From the NCBI GenBank assembly GCA_903839515.1, contig CAIMCP010000045.1:1-34255 (forward strand): a stretch of 34,255 bases of DNA, written 5' to 3'. This DNA comes from an uncultured Candidatus Saccharibacteria bacterium. Its GTDB lineage: Bacteria > Patescibacteriota > Saccharimonadia > Saccharimonadales > UBA4665. Position 1 is the first letter of the stretch. Every line of letters begins with the position of its first letter. The notes under the pieces are model-generated. The model was given only the letters and a program-made list of their open reading frames with translations, did no database searches and was not told the origin of the DNA. A program made the position numbers and the translations under genes. Positions 1 through 10,106 of this stretch are shown piece by piece.

Positions 1-1155
1 GTTTTAGGAAGACAAAAAAATATTGCTTTAAGTGAGCTTGAATCCCTTTATGGAGCAAAAAATTTCACTAGGATTAATGATGATATAGTTGGCTGTGAGC
101 TAAATCCAGAAGATATAGATTTTCATAGACTCGGTGGAAGTGTGAAATTGGCCAGTTTTATAAGAGAATATAACTACACAGACTGGAATCATGTCGAAAA
201 ATCTATCACTAATGAAATTATCAATTTACTTAGTTTGCCAATTGAAGGCAAACTGCAATTTGGAATAAGCTCATATGGTTTTGACATCCAGTTAGGTAAA
301 TTAAGAAACTTAAGTCTTATTTTAAAAAATAAGATAAAGAATTCTGGCCAGTCGATTAGAATGATACCAAACCAAGAGCTACAGCTTAATAGTGCCCAAG
401 TTATCCATAACAAACTAATTGGACAAAAAGGCTTCGAAATATTAATCATAAAGTCCCGGTTTTCAACTATTATAGCCAAAACAACCGAGGAGCAGAATAT
501 AGACTCATACTCGATGAGAGATTATAATCGACCATTCAGAGATTCAAGAGTTGGTATGCTGCCACCAAAATTAGCTCAAATACTTATAAACTTAGCCAAA
601 CCTGCAGAAAACGATATTATCCTAGATCCATTTTGCGGCACTGGAGTTATCCTGCAAGAAGCAGTTATAGACAACCTGAGAGCTTATGGGACAGATATTG
701 ATCAAAGAATGATAGATTACTCGGACGGCAACCTAAAATGGCTAGAAAAGGCTCACAAAATAGATAAGCCTGTTATCTTAGAGCTAGGTGATGCTACAAA
801 CCATGAATGGCAATCATTTGACTGTGTCGCCTGCGAAACATACCTGGGGCAAGCCTACAGTTCCTACCCCGATAAATTGGTATTAAATAAGAATATTCAA
901 AATTGCGATACTATTATTTCGAAGTTCCTTATGAATATTCATGATCAATTACCAAAAGGTAAGTTTATGGCATTAGCATTACCGGCATGGGATGATAGAA
1001 TAAATAAATGCTTTATTAGCCTTCCCCTTCTTGACCATCTTGAAGATTTGGGTTATAATCGATTAAGATTTTCAATTATTCAGGACGAAAAATTATTTTA
1101 TCATCGTCCAGGACAAATTGTAGCGAGACAACTAATAGTTATAACTAGGAATTAA
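1..1155 (+). CDS. TRM11-like SAM-dependent tRNA guanine methyltransferase, 5' end cut by the window
   Basis: The frame is open from nt 1 (VLGRQKNIALSELESLYGAKNFTRINDD...), so the ORF-track start at 142 (GTG) is internal. Motif I is DPFCGTGVILQEA. Confidence 0.8.
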   Translation, partial: VLGRQKNIALSELESLYGAKNFTRINDDIVGCELNPEDIDFHRLGGSVKLASFIREYNYTDWNHVEKSITNEIINLLSLPIEGKLQFGISSYGFDIQLGKLRNLSLILKNKIKNSGQSIRMIPNQELQLNSAQVIHNKLIGQKGFEILIIKSRFSTIIAKTTEEQNIDSYSMRDYNRPFRDSRVGMLPPKLAQILINLAKPAENDIILDPFCGTGVILQEAVIDNLRAYGTDIDQRMIDYSDGNLKWLEKAHKIDKPVILELGDATNHEWQSFDCVACETYLGQAYSSYPDKLVLNKNIQNCDTIISKFLMNIHDQLPKGKFMALALPAWDDRINKCFISLPLLDHLEDLGYNRLRFSIIQDEKLFYHRPGQIVARQLIVITRN

Positions 1156-1160
1156 TTTAT

Positions 1161-1433
1161 ATGTCACACGTCAAAGCTGGTGGATCAGCAAAAAATACTC
1201 GAGATAGTCCAGGTAAAAGACTTGGTGTTAAATTATATGCCGGCCAAAAAGTTACAGTTGGTCAAATTATTGTTAGACAAGTTGGTCTTACGAAAAGAGC
1301 TGGTAAAGGCACAATGCTTAGCCGCAACTTCTCTATTCACGCTGCTAAAGATGGCGTAGTTGGTTTTAGAACACGTAAAGTCACAAGATTTACAGGTCGT
1401 TCAGTTCGAAGAACTGAAGTGTTTGTAGATTAA
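1161..1433 (+). CDS. rpmA: 50S ribosomal protein bL27
   Basis: MSHVKAGGSAKNTRDSPGKRLGVKLYAGQKVTVGQIIVRQ is the L27 signature. Confidence 0.96.
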   Translation: MSHVKAGGSAKNTRDSPGKRLGVKLYAGQKVTVGQIIVRQVGLTKRAGKGTMLSRNFSIHAAKDGVVGFRTRKVTRFTGRSVRRTEVFVD

Positions 1434-1445
1434 TACATATCTCTC

Positions 1446-1844
1446 TTAAATTATATATTTGATTCTATCTATTACTTCACTGATAACTATTTGAGATTTT
1501 ACTAGATAATCATCAGCCCCTAGACCCTTTGCCTTTTCTTGGTCAGAGTCTTGTCCAAGTGCAGTCAGCATGATTACCTTTATTTGAGCTGTGGCTGGGG
1601 TATTTTTAAGAATATCTAAAACTTCAAAGCCACTAATTTTTGGCATCATTACATCTAATATAATCATATCCGGATGATATTCGACTGCCGTAGCCAATGC
1701 ATCCTCTCCGTTGTCTACCCTCTTAACCTCAAACCCTTCATTCTCAAGACGTTTAACATAAACACCAGCCATAGCATTATCATCCTCAACTATAAGGATT
1801 TTCTTCTTTATTTGACCTGAGATGTTATTCGAGTTTTGATCCAT
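1446..1844 (-). CDS. Single-domain response regulator (REC only)
   Basis: ILIVEDD, IILDVMMPKISG and MLTALG...GADDYLVKS motifs; 132 aa with no output domain. Confidence 0.92.
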   Translation of the reverse strand: MDQNSNNISGQIKKKILIVEDDNAMAGVYVKRLENEGFEVKRVDNGEDALATAVEYHPDMIILDVMMPKISGFEVLDILKNTPATAQIKVIMLTALGQDSDQEKAKGLGADDYLVKSQIVISEVIDRIKYII

Positions 1845-1862
1845 AAAATACTACCTATGCTA

Positions 1863-1891
1863 ATTATAGTACTTTTAGAGCATACTCCCAA
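1863..1891 (-). promoter_or_regulatory. Response regulator promoter overlapping the pyrG stop
   Basis: TTGGGA, 17-nt spacer, TATAAT on the minus strand. Confidence 0.55.
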
Positions 1892-3470
1892 TAAAACCAT
1901 CAAACATTGGATGTACCCTATTAGGTCTTGATTTGAACTCGGGATGGAATTGGCTTGCCATGAAAAACTTATTATTAGTAGCTTCTATAATTTCTACTAG
2001 CTTATTGTCGGGAGAGGTTCCTACTGCCCTTATTCCCCACTCTTCATAACTTGATCTATAGTCGTTGTTGCATTCATATCTGTGTCTATGTCTTTCGGTG
2101 ATTCTTTTCTCTCTATATAGATTAGCTGCAATAGATTTTGACTGAAGCACACAAGGATAATCCCCTAGTCTCATCGAGCCACCAGTATTCTCTTTGCCTA
2201 TTTGATCATTCATAGTAGATATAACTAGATTATTGGAATCAGGATTGATTTCTTGTGAGTTGGCGTCTTGAATACCATAATTTCGTGCTGCAGCAATAAC
2301 AGCAACCTGTAAGCCTAAACAGAGTCCTAAATACGGGATATCATTTTTAAGTGCATATTGTGCTGAACATATCTTTCCCTCTACGCCTCTAATTCCAAAA
2401 CCACCTGGAATCAATATGCCATCCACACTGTTTAGAGCCTTTTCCCTCTTTTTATCATTTGTCATGTCTTCAGCATCAATCCACCTTATATCGACATCAC
2501 AGTTATTTGACCAAGCTGCAACTCTTAAAGCCTCGAATACTGACATATAGGTATCCGCATTATCTAAGTATTTCGCAACAAAACCAACAGTTACTTTTTT
2601 GTCATATTTTTTAGTGGCCTTATCTACTACTTCAATCCATTGATCAATTTTTGGTTTTTTGGTTTTCAAATCAAGTTTTTTAGCTATTACATCCACCAAG
2701 CCTGTCTTTTCAAGCGTTAATGGAACTTTATATATTGTGCTTTCATTCGGAACTAGGGCAATTGACTGCTCACTAATACCACAAAAAAGACTCAATTTTT
2801 TGAGAATTGTTTTCTTGGATGGTTCTTCACTTCGGACAACTAAAATATCTGGAATAATGCCCAAGCTACGAAGATCTCTTACAGAATTCTGAGCAGGCTT
2901 AGTCTTAAATTCTTGACTAGCTCCAAGATATGGAAGATAAACTACATGTACATAAACGCAGTTTTCTCGTCCTACTCTTAGACTAAACTCCCTAATTGCC
3001 TCTATGAAACTTAGCGATTCATAATCACCCACCGTACCACCGATCTCAACAATATGAACATCGAAGCCTTCACCAGCAATCTGAATATAATCTTGAATTT
3101 TTCCAGTAACATGAGGAATGATTTGAATAGAATGACCGCCGGATTTACCATCACGTTCGTCTTGAATAACGTTCATTAGTACCCTACCACTCATCAAGCT
3201 ACTACTTTGGGTTAATTCTTCATCTAAAAATCTTTCATAATGGCCAAGATCTAAATCAGTCTCAGCTCCATCTTTTGTAACGAAACATTCACCGTGTTCT
3301 CTTGGATTTAGGGTTCCTGCGTCTATATTAAGATAAGGGTCACATTTTTGGATATTAACACTAAGGCCTCTAGCTTTAAGCAAATTACCGATTGAGGCGG
3401 CTGTTATACCCTTGCCTAATCCAGACAAGACTCCACCTGTTACAAATATATACTTAGTCGGTTTCTTCAT
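1875..3470 (-). CDS. pyrG: CTP synthase
   Basis: KYIFVTGGVLSGLGKGITAASIG N-terminus; GATase motifs PYLGLCLGLQ and ASQFHPEFKSRP. Confidence 0.97.
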   Translation of the reverse strand: MKKPTKYIFVTGGVLSGLGKGITAASIGNLLKARGLSVNIQKCDPYLNIDAGTLNPREHGECFVTKDGAETDLDLGHYERFLDEELTQSSSLMSGRVLMNVIQDERDGKSGGHSIQIIPHVTGKIQDYIQIAGEGFDVHIVEIGGTVGDYESLSFIEAIREFSLRVGRENCVYVHVVYLPYLGASQEFKTKPAQNSVRDLRSLGIIPDILVVRSEEPSKKTILKKLSLFCGISEQSIALVPNESTIYKVPLTLEKTGLVDVIAKKLDLKTKKPKIDQWIEVVDKATKKYDKKVTVGFVAKYLDNADTYMSVFEALRVAAWSNNCDVDIRWIDAEDMTNDKKREKALNSVDGILIPGGFGIRGVEGKICSAQYALKNDIPYLGLCLGLQVAVIAAARNYGIQDANSQEINPDSNNLVISTMNDQIGKENTGGSMRLGDYPCVLQSKSIAANLYREKRITERHRHRYECNNDYRSSYEEWGIRAVGTSPDNKLVEIIEATNNKFFMASQFHPEFKSRPNRVHPMFDGFIGSML

Positions 3471-3538
3471 GACCGCTTTTCACCTCTATTTATTGGTTAA
3501 ATACTACCCTATTTTCAGTCCCTTTAGCAAGTATTTTA

Positions 3539-4756
3539 TTAACTTTGTGGAAGTATTCCGAGTGCAGCATTTAGTTGAGCGTCATCACCAGCCTTAACTT
3601 GGTCTCTAGTTAGTGTCACTGTTTTGTCTGGAGTAATACCTTTGTGCTGAATATTTTGACCGTTGGGTCGATACCATTTAGCAACGGTTATTTTAGCTTC
3701 TGCACCGCCTGAAAGGTTAAATATTTGTTGTACTACCCCTTTTCCGAAAGTCTTGACTCCAACTATAGTCGCATCGTTATGATCATGCATTGCTCCTGCA
3801 ACAATTTCACTAGCGCTAGCACTTCCAGCGTCTACTAGAACAACCGTTGGGATGCCATGTAAAATATTTCCACCAGTAGCATTATTAGTAGCCAATATTT
3901 GAGTTTGATTCTTCTCTTGCATCACCATTTCACCCTGATTAAGCCAAAGACTTGATACACCAACAGCCGCCGTGACCAAACCTCCTGGGTTGCCCCTAAG
4001 ATCTAATACGATTCCATTAACCTTATCTTTTACAAAGGTTTGCGCTGCCTTCTGGGCTAGATCGGCAGTGTCCTGGGTAAATTGACTAATTTCAATATAG
4101 CCGATATTATTCCCGATTATTTTGGAAGTTACACTAGGAATGGTGATGTTTTGTCTTTTTATCTTAAAGGTTAGCTCCTGATTACCGTCTCTCAAAACAT
4201 TCAATGTTACATATGTATTTTCCGGACCTCTTATTTTACTTACAGCCACATCTACATTCATGCCAGTAGTGCTTTGCTTATTTATTGAAGTTATAATGTC
4301 CTGTGCCTGCAAGCCAGCTTTATCTGCAGGAAAACCAGTCAATGGAGACACTATGATTAATTGCTTATTAGCATTAAGTCCCATTTGAGCACCGATACCA
4401 CTAAAAGATTCATTCAGTTGATTATTAAAGTCTTTCGTTTGGCTTGCATTGAAATATTCTGTATATTGATCATTCGTAGAATTAGCTAGTCCTGTTTTTA
4501 ATCCATCAAGTACTTGTGCATTAGTAAGGGTTCCATCGTAGTTCTCGCGAATTATTTTATATAGCTGATTAACAGATGAATAATCTACGTTGGCAGACAA
4601 CTCCTTATTAACATTTGGATTTTTTCCGAAATATATGTTTCCATTTCCGAAATTTTCACCTAGGAAAAAAATACCAATTCCAATAATAACTAGAACTAAA
4701 TATAAATAACTTTTCTTATTATTAATTTTCCTTTTTACCAAAACAAGTACCCCCAT
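3539..4756 (-). CDS. ctpA: S41 family C-terminal processing peptidase with PDZ domain
   Basis: N-terminal TM segment, PDZ region, GNPGGLV, catalytic DAGSASASEIVAGA...GVKTFGKGVVQ (Ser/Lys). Confidence 0.92.
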   Translation of the reverse strand: MGVLVLVKRKINNKKSYLYLVLVIIGIGIFFLGENFGNGNIYFGKNPNVNKELSANVDYSSVNQLYKIIRENYDGTLTNAQVLDGLKTGLANSTNDQYTEYFNASQTKDFNNQLNESFSGIGAQMGLNANKQLIIVSPLTGFPADKAGLQAQDIITSINKQSTTGMNVDVAVSKIRGPENTYVTLNVLRDGNQELTFKIKRQNITIPSVTSKIIGNNIGYIEISQFTQDTADLAQKAAQTFVKDKVNGIVLDLRGNPGGLVTAAVGVSSLWLNQGEMVMQEKNQTQILATNNATGGNILHGIPTVVLVDAGSASASEIVAGAMHDHNDATIVGVKTFGKGVVQQIFNLSGGAEAKITVAKWYRPNGQNIQHKGITPDKTVTLTRDQVKAGDDAQLNAALGILPQS

Positions 4757-4817
4757 AAAAAATTATTAACTGCTCTTTTAATTATAGACAACTATGAACT
4801 AAATAACTAAATCAATT

Positions 4818-5972
4818 CTAATGAATAAAGTAATATCCACTATAAGATCTTTGTTTTGCGTAGAACTTACCATCTAAATTAGTATTCATCTCAAATGTAT
4901 CAATATATCCTGCTGGAACTACAGATCCAGCATATGACTCCCCTGGAACTGCTACGACTATCATGACATGTCCCCACTGTCCTGAGGTCTTAACTGCTAT
5001 AGCTCCGTCTTCCGGTGTTTGATCGACTGGATGATTTGAGTAATTAATCCAGTATTTTGCATCGCCGGTTACAGTGAAATCTCGATGTCCCTCGACTGAT
5101 GTAAAGTACCAATATGCGAATGAAGTACATTCACGGTTAGGAAATCCCCCTGAAGTTGTAAGTGAATCTTCCTGGGCATTACACCAAGGCATAGGATATC
5201 CTCCATTGCCCTGACCCTGTCCAGCGTCACATGCACCACCCGCTCCAGAACTGTTAGGTGGGATAATATTCCCTGATCCAATTGAGTTTAGTATTGCCTG
5301 CTGGGCCCTTAACGTTGCAATCTTATCTTTATTGGATGATATCTGCTGATTGTAAGTATCTTGTTGGCCTTGGTTATATCCTAGCATTGATTGCTGTTTT
5401 TGCTGGTCAGAAGAAAGTTGATCATTTTGTGCCTTCTGAACAAGGAGTGTTTGCTGAACCTGGGCTTTTTGGGTATTTAGTTGGTTTTGAAGTTCAGCAA
5501 TTTGACTGAGTGTTTTTTGAATTTTACCCTCTACGGCTTTTTGATAAGTTTGTTGATCTACAAAAACGCTAAGATTCTTGCTAGATGCAAGCATTTCTAT
5601 AGTATCTATTGATCCACTTACGTAAATTGCACGAACATCTGAGGCCAATACTTGTTTTTGATAGTCTAAATCTACTTGTGATTTATCTATTTTTGCCTGA
5701 AGATTTAATATGCTTTGTTGGCTCGCATTAATTGCTGCTTGGGCGGCATTTATTTGGCTCTGAAGAATACTTATTGCATTTTGGTAACTAGTTGCTTGAA
5801 CCTGAAGCGAATCTAAATTCGACTTCGCAGAATTATTCTGGTCTTGAAGATTATTAATTTGCTGCTGTAAACTATCTGCACTCACTAACGGAGCAGAAAG
5901 CAAAACAATGGCACCCATTGCCAATAGTGCAAAACTGCGGTTAATTCTTTTTAATATTTTGATTTTATTCAT
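4818..5972 (-). CDS. Coiled-coil plus CHAP-domain peptidoglycan hydrolase (PcsB-like)
   Basis: Signal peptide, long Gln-rich coiled coil, C-terminal CHAP domain with NRECTSFAYWYF (Cys) and GQWGHVMIV (His). Directly downstream of ftsEX. Confidence 0.88.
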   Translation of the reverse strand: MNKIKILKRINRSFALLAMGAIVLLSAPLVSADSLQQQINNLQDQNNSAKSNLDSLQVQATSYQNAISILQSQINAAQAAINASQQSILNLQAKIDKSQVDLDYQKQVLASDVRAIYVSGSIDTIEMLASSKNLSVFVDQQTYQKAVEGKIQKTLSQIAELQNQLNTQKAQVQQTLLVQKAQNDQLSSDQQKQQSMLGYNQGQQDTYNQQISSNKDKIATLRAQQAILNSIGSGNIIPPNSSGAGGACDAGQGQGNGGYPMPWCNAQEDSLTTSGGFPNRECTSFAYWYFTSVEGHRDFTVTGDAKYWINYSNHPVDQTPEDGAIAVKTSGQWGHVMIVVAVPGESYAGSVVPAGYIDTFEMNTNLDGKFYAKQRSYSGYYFIH

Positions 5973-6041
5973 TTTGATTTTATTAGTATAACCATTATTA
6001 AATATATCATACCCCCTTAAGTCTGTAAATTAATTAAGAAT

Positions 6042-6992
6042 CTATTTAGAAGTTCGAAGTTTTAAGTATCTTGCAGTTGCCACAATAGAGAAAAGTACGC
6101 CCAGTAATACTCCAATTAGTATTTGAGCAGATAGTAAAATCCAAAAATGATCATTAAAGAATTTCGTTGCATAGCTTATATCCAACAAACCAAGACTACT
6201 AGCCTGTAGTGAAGATGAAAATATAGTAAACATAATTTTTATTACGGCAACTGAAATCAATGCCGAAATAAAACCATAAATTGCTGCTTCAACTACGAAT
6301 GGACCGCGAATATACCAAGGCCTAGCTCCCAATAATCTCATTATAGTTATTTCATCTTTTCTATTAAATATAGCCATTCTTAGAGTATTAAATATTATAA
6401 GAGCAGAAACTAGTGCGAATATTCCTATTCCAATTAATCCAGCCTCCCTCATTACACTCGTTGCCTTAGCGATTCTGTCAATTGCCTGCTTTCTGTCTCC
6501 GGAATATGAGATACCTAGCTGCTTATCTTGAAGTTTTATAAATTGTTTCTGATTAATGAAATTCTTCAAATCCTGAATTTTGTTAATATCTACTGGGGTG
6601 ATATTGATACTTGCTGGCAAAGGATTACTAGTTTCACTAACTGCTTGGAGTAGGTTTTGGTTGTTGGCATTATCTGCCTTATATATTGCCAAAGCTTCAT
6701 CCTTAGAAATATACTCAACTTTTTTTACGTTAGAGAGTCCTTTGACTTGTACTTCAAAATATTTTAACTGAGTGCTCGTTACTGAATCACTAAGATAAAC
6801 GGTAATACTGATTTTATTATTAATTTGAGTAATGGTGTTACTGAATGTAACGTTTGCTATATACAAGAACAAACTAATGAATAGTGTTACCGTCATTACT
6901 GCAACTGCCGGTAAAGCTAGAGAAAGATTCCTGAAAAAATTAACAAAACCTGCTTTTAGCACTCTATAAAGTGTAATCATCGACTTCTTCAT
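6042..6992 (-). CDS. ftsX: Cell division protein FtsX
   Basis: FtsX-type permease with 4 TM segments; 4-nt overlap with the end of ftsE. Confidence 0.93.
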   Translation of the reverse strand: MKKSMITLYRVLKAGFVNFFRNLSLALPAVAVMTVTLFISLFLYIANVTFSNTITQINNKISITVYLSDSVTSTQLKYFEVQVKGLSNVKKVEYISKDEALAIYKADNANNQNLLQAVSETSNPLPASINITPVDINKIQDLKNFINQKQFIKLQDKQLGISYSGDRKQAIDRIAKATSVMREAGLIGIGIFALVSALIIFNTLRMAIFNRKDEITIMRLLGARPWYIRGPFVVEAAIYGFISALISVAVIKIMFTIFSSSLQASSLGLLDISYATKFFNDHFWILLSAQILIGVLLGVLFSIVATARYLKLRTSK

Positions 6993-7669
6993 AGACGATA
7001 ACTCGCGTTAGTTCTGTCACTTACGATCTTGCCATTCTCAATTGTAACAACTCTTCTTTTTAACTTATTAACAATTTCCTGGTTATGCGTAGTCAAAAGT
7101 ACGGTTGTTCCAAATCTGTTGATTTTTTCTAAAACTTTTATAACGTCCCATGCGTATTTTGGATCAAGGTTTCCTGTTGGCTCATCGGCAATTAGTATTT
7201 TTGGCTGTCTTACAATAGCCCTAGCAATAGCAACTCTTTGCCTTTCGCCACCCGAAAGTTCATAGGGCATATTATCTGATTTGTTCTTTAAATTTACTAT
7301 ATCTAAAACCCTAGGAACTGTATTATTAATTTCTTTAGTGCTAACTCCAACAATCTCTAGAGCAAATGCAACATTTTCGAAAACTGTTCGGTTTGGCAAT
7401 AATTTAAAGTCTTGAAATACTACGCCGATTTTCCTCCTAAGTAGTGGAATATCCTTATCCTTGAGTTTGTCATAGTCGATACCTCCAACTACGATTTTTC
7501 CTGAAGTTGGTTTTTCTTCTCTAGTTAATAATCTAAGTAGAGTAGTTTTTCCGGCTCCACTCTGACCAACGACAATCACAAATTCCTTAGGCTCAATATG
7601 TAAATTTATACGCTCAATAGCTGTAGATTTACGATTGTAAATTTTTGATACCCTGTCTAATAAAATCAT
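6989..7669 (-). CDS. ftsE: Cell division ATP-binding protein FtsE
   Basis: Walker A GQSGAGKTTLL, signature LSGGERQRVAIARA, Walker B ILIADEPTG. Confidence 0.95.
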   Translation of the reverse strand: MILLDRVSKIYNRKSTAIERINLHIEPKEFVIVVGQSGAGKTTLLRLLTREEKPTSGKIVVGGIDYDKLKDKDIPLLRRKIGVVFQDFKLLPNRTVFENVAFALEIVGVSTKEINNTVPRVLDIVNLKNKSDNMPYELSGGERQRVAIARAIVRQPKILIADEPTGNLDPKYAWDVIKVLEKINRFGTTVLLTTHNQEIVNKLKRRVVTIENGKIVSDRTNASYRL

Positions 7670-7680
7670 ATGTTAAATCT

Positions 7681-7689
7681 ATTATACCA
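7681..7689 (-). promoter_or_regulatory. ftsE promoter, extended -10
   Basis: TGGTATAAT on the minus strand, 11 nt before the ATG at 7669. Confidence 0.6.
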
Positions 7690-7724
7690 AAAGCGTAATC
7701 ATTGTTGAAGGATGATTAAATTTC

Positions 7725-8801
7725 TTAAATATAATCAAGATATGCATCTATTAATTTCTCGATATTTCCGTCAAGAACAGAATCCACATCGGAAGTTTCA
7801 TAGCCAGTTCTTAGGTCTTTAACTTGCTTATAAGGATGAACGACATAGGATCTAATCTGATTTCCCCATTCTGCTGACTGACTGGGGCCTTTAATGTCTG
7901 CAATATCATCCTTATGCTGCTCGATGCTTAGCTGGGCAAGTTTCGAACGGATAATAGTCATAGCTAGTTCCTTATTTTGAACCTGGCTTCTTTCATTTTG
8001 AATCGCAACATTTATTCCCGTTGGCAAATGAGTAATTCTGACGGCAGAATCTGTCGTGTTTACTGACTGACCACCATGGCCACCTGCTCTATATACATCA
8101 ATCTTGAGATCCTTAGGGTCTATCGTTAATTCTTCTGGAGCATCGATGACCGGCATGACTTCGACCTTAGCGAAACTTGTCTCTCGAGAATTACTAGAAT
8201 TAAAAGGACTTAATCTAACCAACCTATGAACACCATGCTCACCTTTTGCAAGACCATATAAATCAGATCCATCTATCTCCAAAGTAACACTCTTCAAACC
8301 TGCTTCTTCCCCTGTAGACTCGTTTATTATCTTAACTTTAAACTTATTTTTATCTGCCCAACGACTGTACATCCTGAGTAACATTTGTGTCCAGTCTTGT
8401 GCATCGGTACCACCTGCACCCGCATAAATACTTATAATTGCATTATTAGAATCATATGGCCCGGTGAATCTCATCTGAATTTTAAGGGCTTCATATTGGG
8501 CTCTAATACTGTCAATTAATTCATTGATATCATTTTCTATATTGTCATCTTTGAGTTTAGATAAATCCTCAAGATAAACCATATCCTGATTAATTTTTTT
8601 CCACGGTTCAATTTTTTTTTGAATCGATGCTAGTTCTTGCATTGTCTTTTGGGCTTTTTCTGAGTTACTCCAAAAATCTGAGTCTTTAGACATTTCTAAT
8701 AAATGTTTTTCTTTATCTAATAATTCGATATATTTAATTTTTTTTAAAGATTCATCTACTAGAGCTTTTAACTCTGATATTTGTTTCTCGAACTTTTCCA
8801 T
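7725..8801 (-). CDS. prfB: Peptide chain release factor 2 (no programmed frameshift)
   Basis: [20 protein letters not shown] and an RF2-type N-terminus in one uninterrupted 358-aa frame. Confidence 0.94.
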   Translation of the reverse strand: MEKFEKQISELKALVDESLKKIKYIELLDKEKHLLEMSKDSDFWSNSEKAQKTMQELASIQKKIEPWKKINQDMVYLEDLSKLKDDNIENDINELIDSIRAQYEALKIQMRFTGPYDSNNAIISIYAGAGGTDAQDWTQMLLRMYSRWADKNKFKVKIINESTGEEAGLKSVTLEIDGSDLYGLAKGEHGVHRLVRLSPFNSSNSRETSFAKVEVMPVIDAPEELTIDPKDLKIDVYRAGGHGGQSVNTTDSAVRITHLPTGINVAIQNERSQVQNKELAMTIIRSKLAQLSIEQHKDDIADIKGPSQSAEWGNQIRSYVVHPYKQVKDLRTGYETSDVDSVLDGNIEKLIDAYLDYI

Positions 8802-8810
8802 CTTATTTCC

Positions 8811-10103
8811 TTAGCTTAGCTTCCAGAGAACTTTTAGTTGATCCCTGAGTTGATTGGCTAGTTCTTCATTCACGTTCCCCAATATTCCAATACCCCAGAT
8901 CCTGTCCTCAAACATAGCTCTAGATACGGCGATTATAGTGTCCTTTTCTATTTGCTTAATACGATCTGGAACCTGATAATAATCTTCAATCACACCATCA
9001 AAAAAATATCTGTTACTGTATCCCGACATAATGCCACCAACTGTCTGAGCACTTCTCTGGAATCTTCCTAGAGAATATTGCTTTGCCTCAGCAACATCAT
9101 CATTAGCGAGTTCGCCATTAAAAACCTTAGTGAGTTCGCTAATAATTATGTCGAAAAGTGGCCTTATATTTTCTTCCATCACTTGAGACCCAAACCACCA
9201 GTTGGAGCTTTTTCTTGATTGACTATAGCCTGAATTCATTCCATAAACCAGACCTCTTTCGCGTGCAGTTCCAAGTATCTTGGAATATAAAGTTTCGGTT
9301 AGCATTGTATTGACGAGACCTAGCGCATCAGACTCTGGATCAGTTAATTTTTTCTTAGAAAAACTATCGATATAAAAGTAAACTGTATCTACGGTTGTAT
9401 TTTTTATAAATAAAGGGGTAGATAATTTTTTAGGAATCTCATTCGGGAGATTTGGCCTACCAGTTCCTTTTGGAAGATCTAAACTTTCTATCAAAGCTTT
9501 TATTATTTTCTGACGATGAGGGCTAATTTTACCTGCAATTACGAAACGAAGATTAGATAGGGTGTGAGTATTTCTGTAATGCTCCCATATATCTTCAAGC
9601 TTTACGTTTTTCATAAGCTTTAGTCTCTCTTGATCTGTTTTAGCTACATAGCCATATTTCTCTCTGAGAGCTAAGCTAAGGTGCCTAAAATGATTATTTG
9701 ACCTAGATGCCAACTCTTCCTTCACGTTTCCAGATTCAGCTATAAACTCGTCCTCAAGGAAAAGTGGCTTACTTATTGAAACTAAAAGCAGATGAAGTAT
9801 TCTTTCCCATTCAAAGTCAGCGCATTCAGCTTCATATGTTATGTCGTAAGCATTAGTAGAAGCATTATTGTATGCTCCATTTTTCTCAAATTCTGCCTGA
9901 AAAGCTCTGGCTTTTGGGATAAATTCATTCGCCCCCAAAAGGAGATGCTCCATAAGATGAGGAGTTTCCCATTTAGGCTCATCTACTAGATATTCACCTG
10001 CCCTGAAACTTAATTCAAACGTCATGACACTAGCGTCAGGAACATTTATTAAAAGCCCTTCTGCTCCACTGTCTAATTTTAGCTTGTTAACAACATGCTT
10101 CAT
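8811..10103 (-). CDS. M16 family zinc metallopeptidase
   Basis: Inverted zinc motif HLMEH in ETPHLMEHLLLGANE; downstream KEELASRSNN. Confidence 0.88.
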   Translation of the reverse strand: MKHVVNKLKLDSGAEGLLINVPDASVMTFELSFRAGEYLVDEPKWETPHLMEHLLLGANEFIPKARAFQAEFEKNGAYNNASTNAYDITYEAECADFEWERILHLLLVSISKPLFLEDEFIAESGNVKEELASRSNNHFRHLSLALREKYGYVAKTDQERLKLMKNVKLEDIWEHYRNTHTLSNLRFVIAGKISPHRQKIIKALIESLDLPKGTGRPNLPNEIPKKLSTPLFIKNTTVDTVYFYIDSFSKKKLTDPESDALGLVNTMLTETLYSKILGTARERGLVYGMNSGYSQSRKSSNWWFGSQVMEENIRPLFDIIISELTKVFNGELANDDVAEAKQYSLGRFQRSAQTVGGIMSGYSNRYFFDGVIEDYYQVPDRIKQIEKDTIIAVSRAMFEDRIWGIGILGNVNEELANQLRDQLKVLWKLS

Positions 10104-10106
10104 TGG

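Noticed and set aside
189-479. Antisense ORF inside the methyltransferase gene
   Set aside because: Shadow ORF with no motif, on the strand opposite a well-supported gene.
2659-2892. Antisense ORF in pyrG
   Set aside because: Low-complexity shadow of conserved CTP synthase coding sequence.
5069-5509. ORFs 5069..5281 (-) and 5282..5509 (+) within the CHAP hydrolase
   Set aside because: Alternate frames of a clear CHAP gene; no family recognised.
7725-8801. Programmed +1 frameshift in prfB
   Set aside because: The 358-aa RF2 frame is continuous from ATG with no in-frame UGA.
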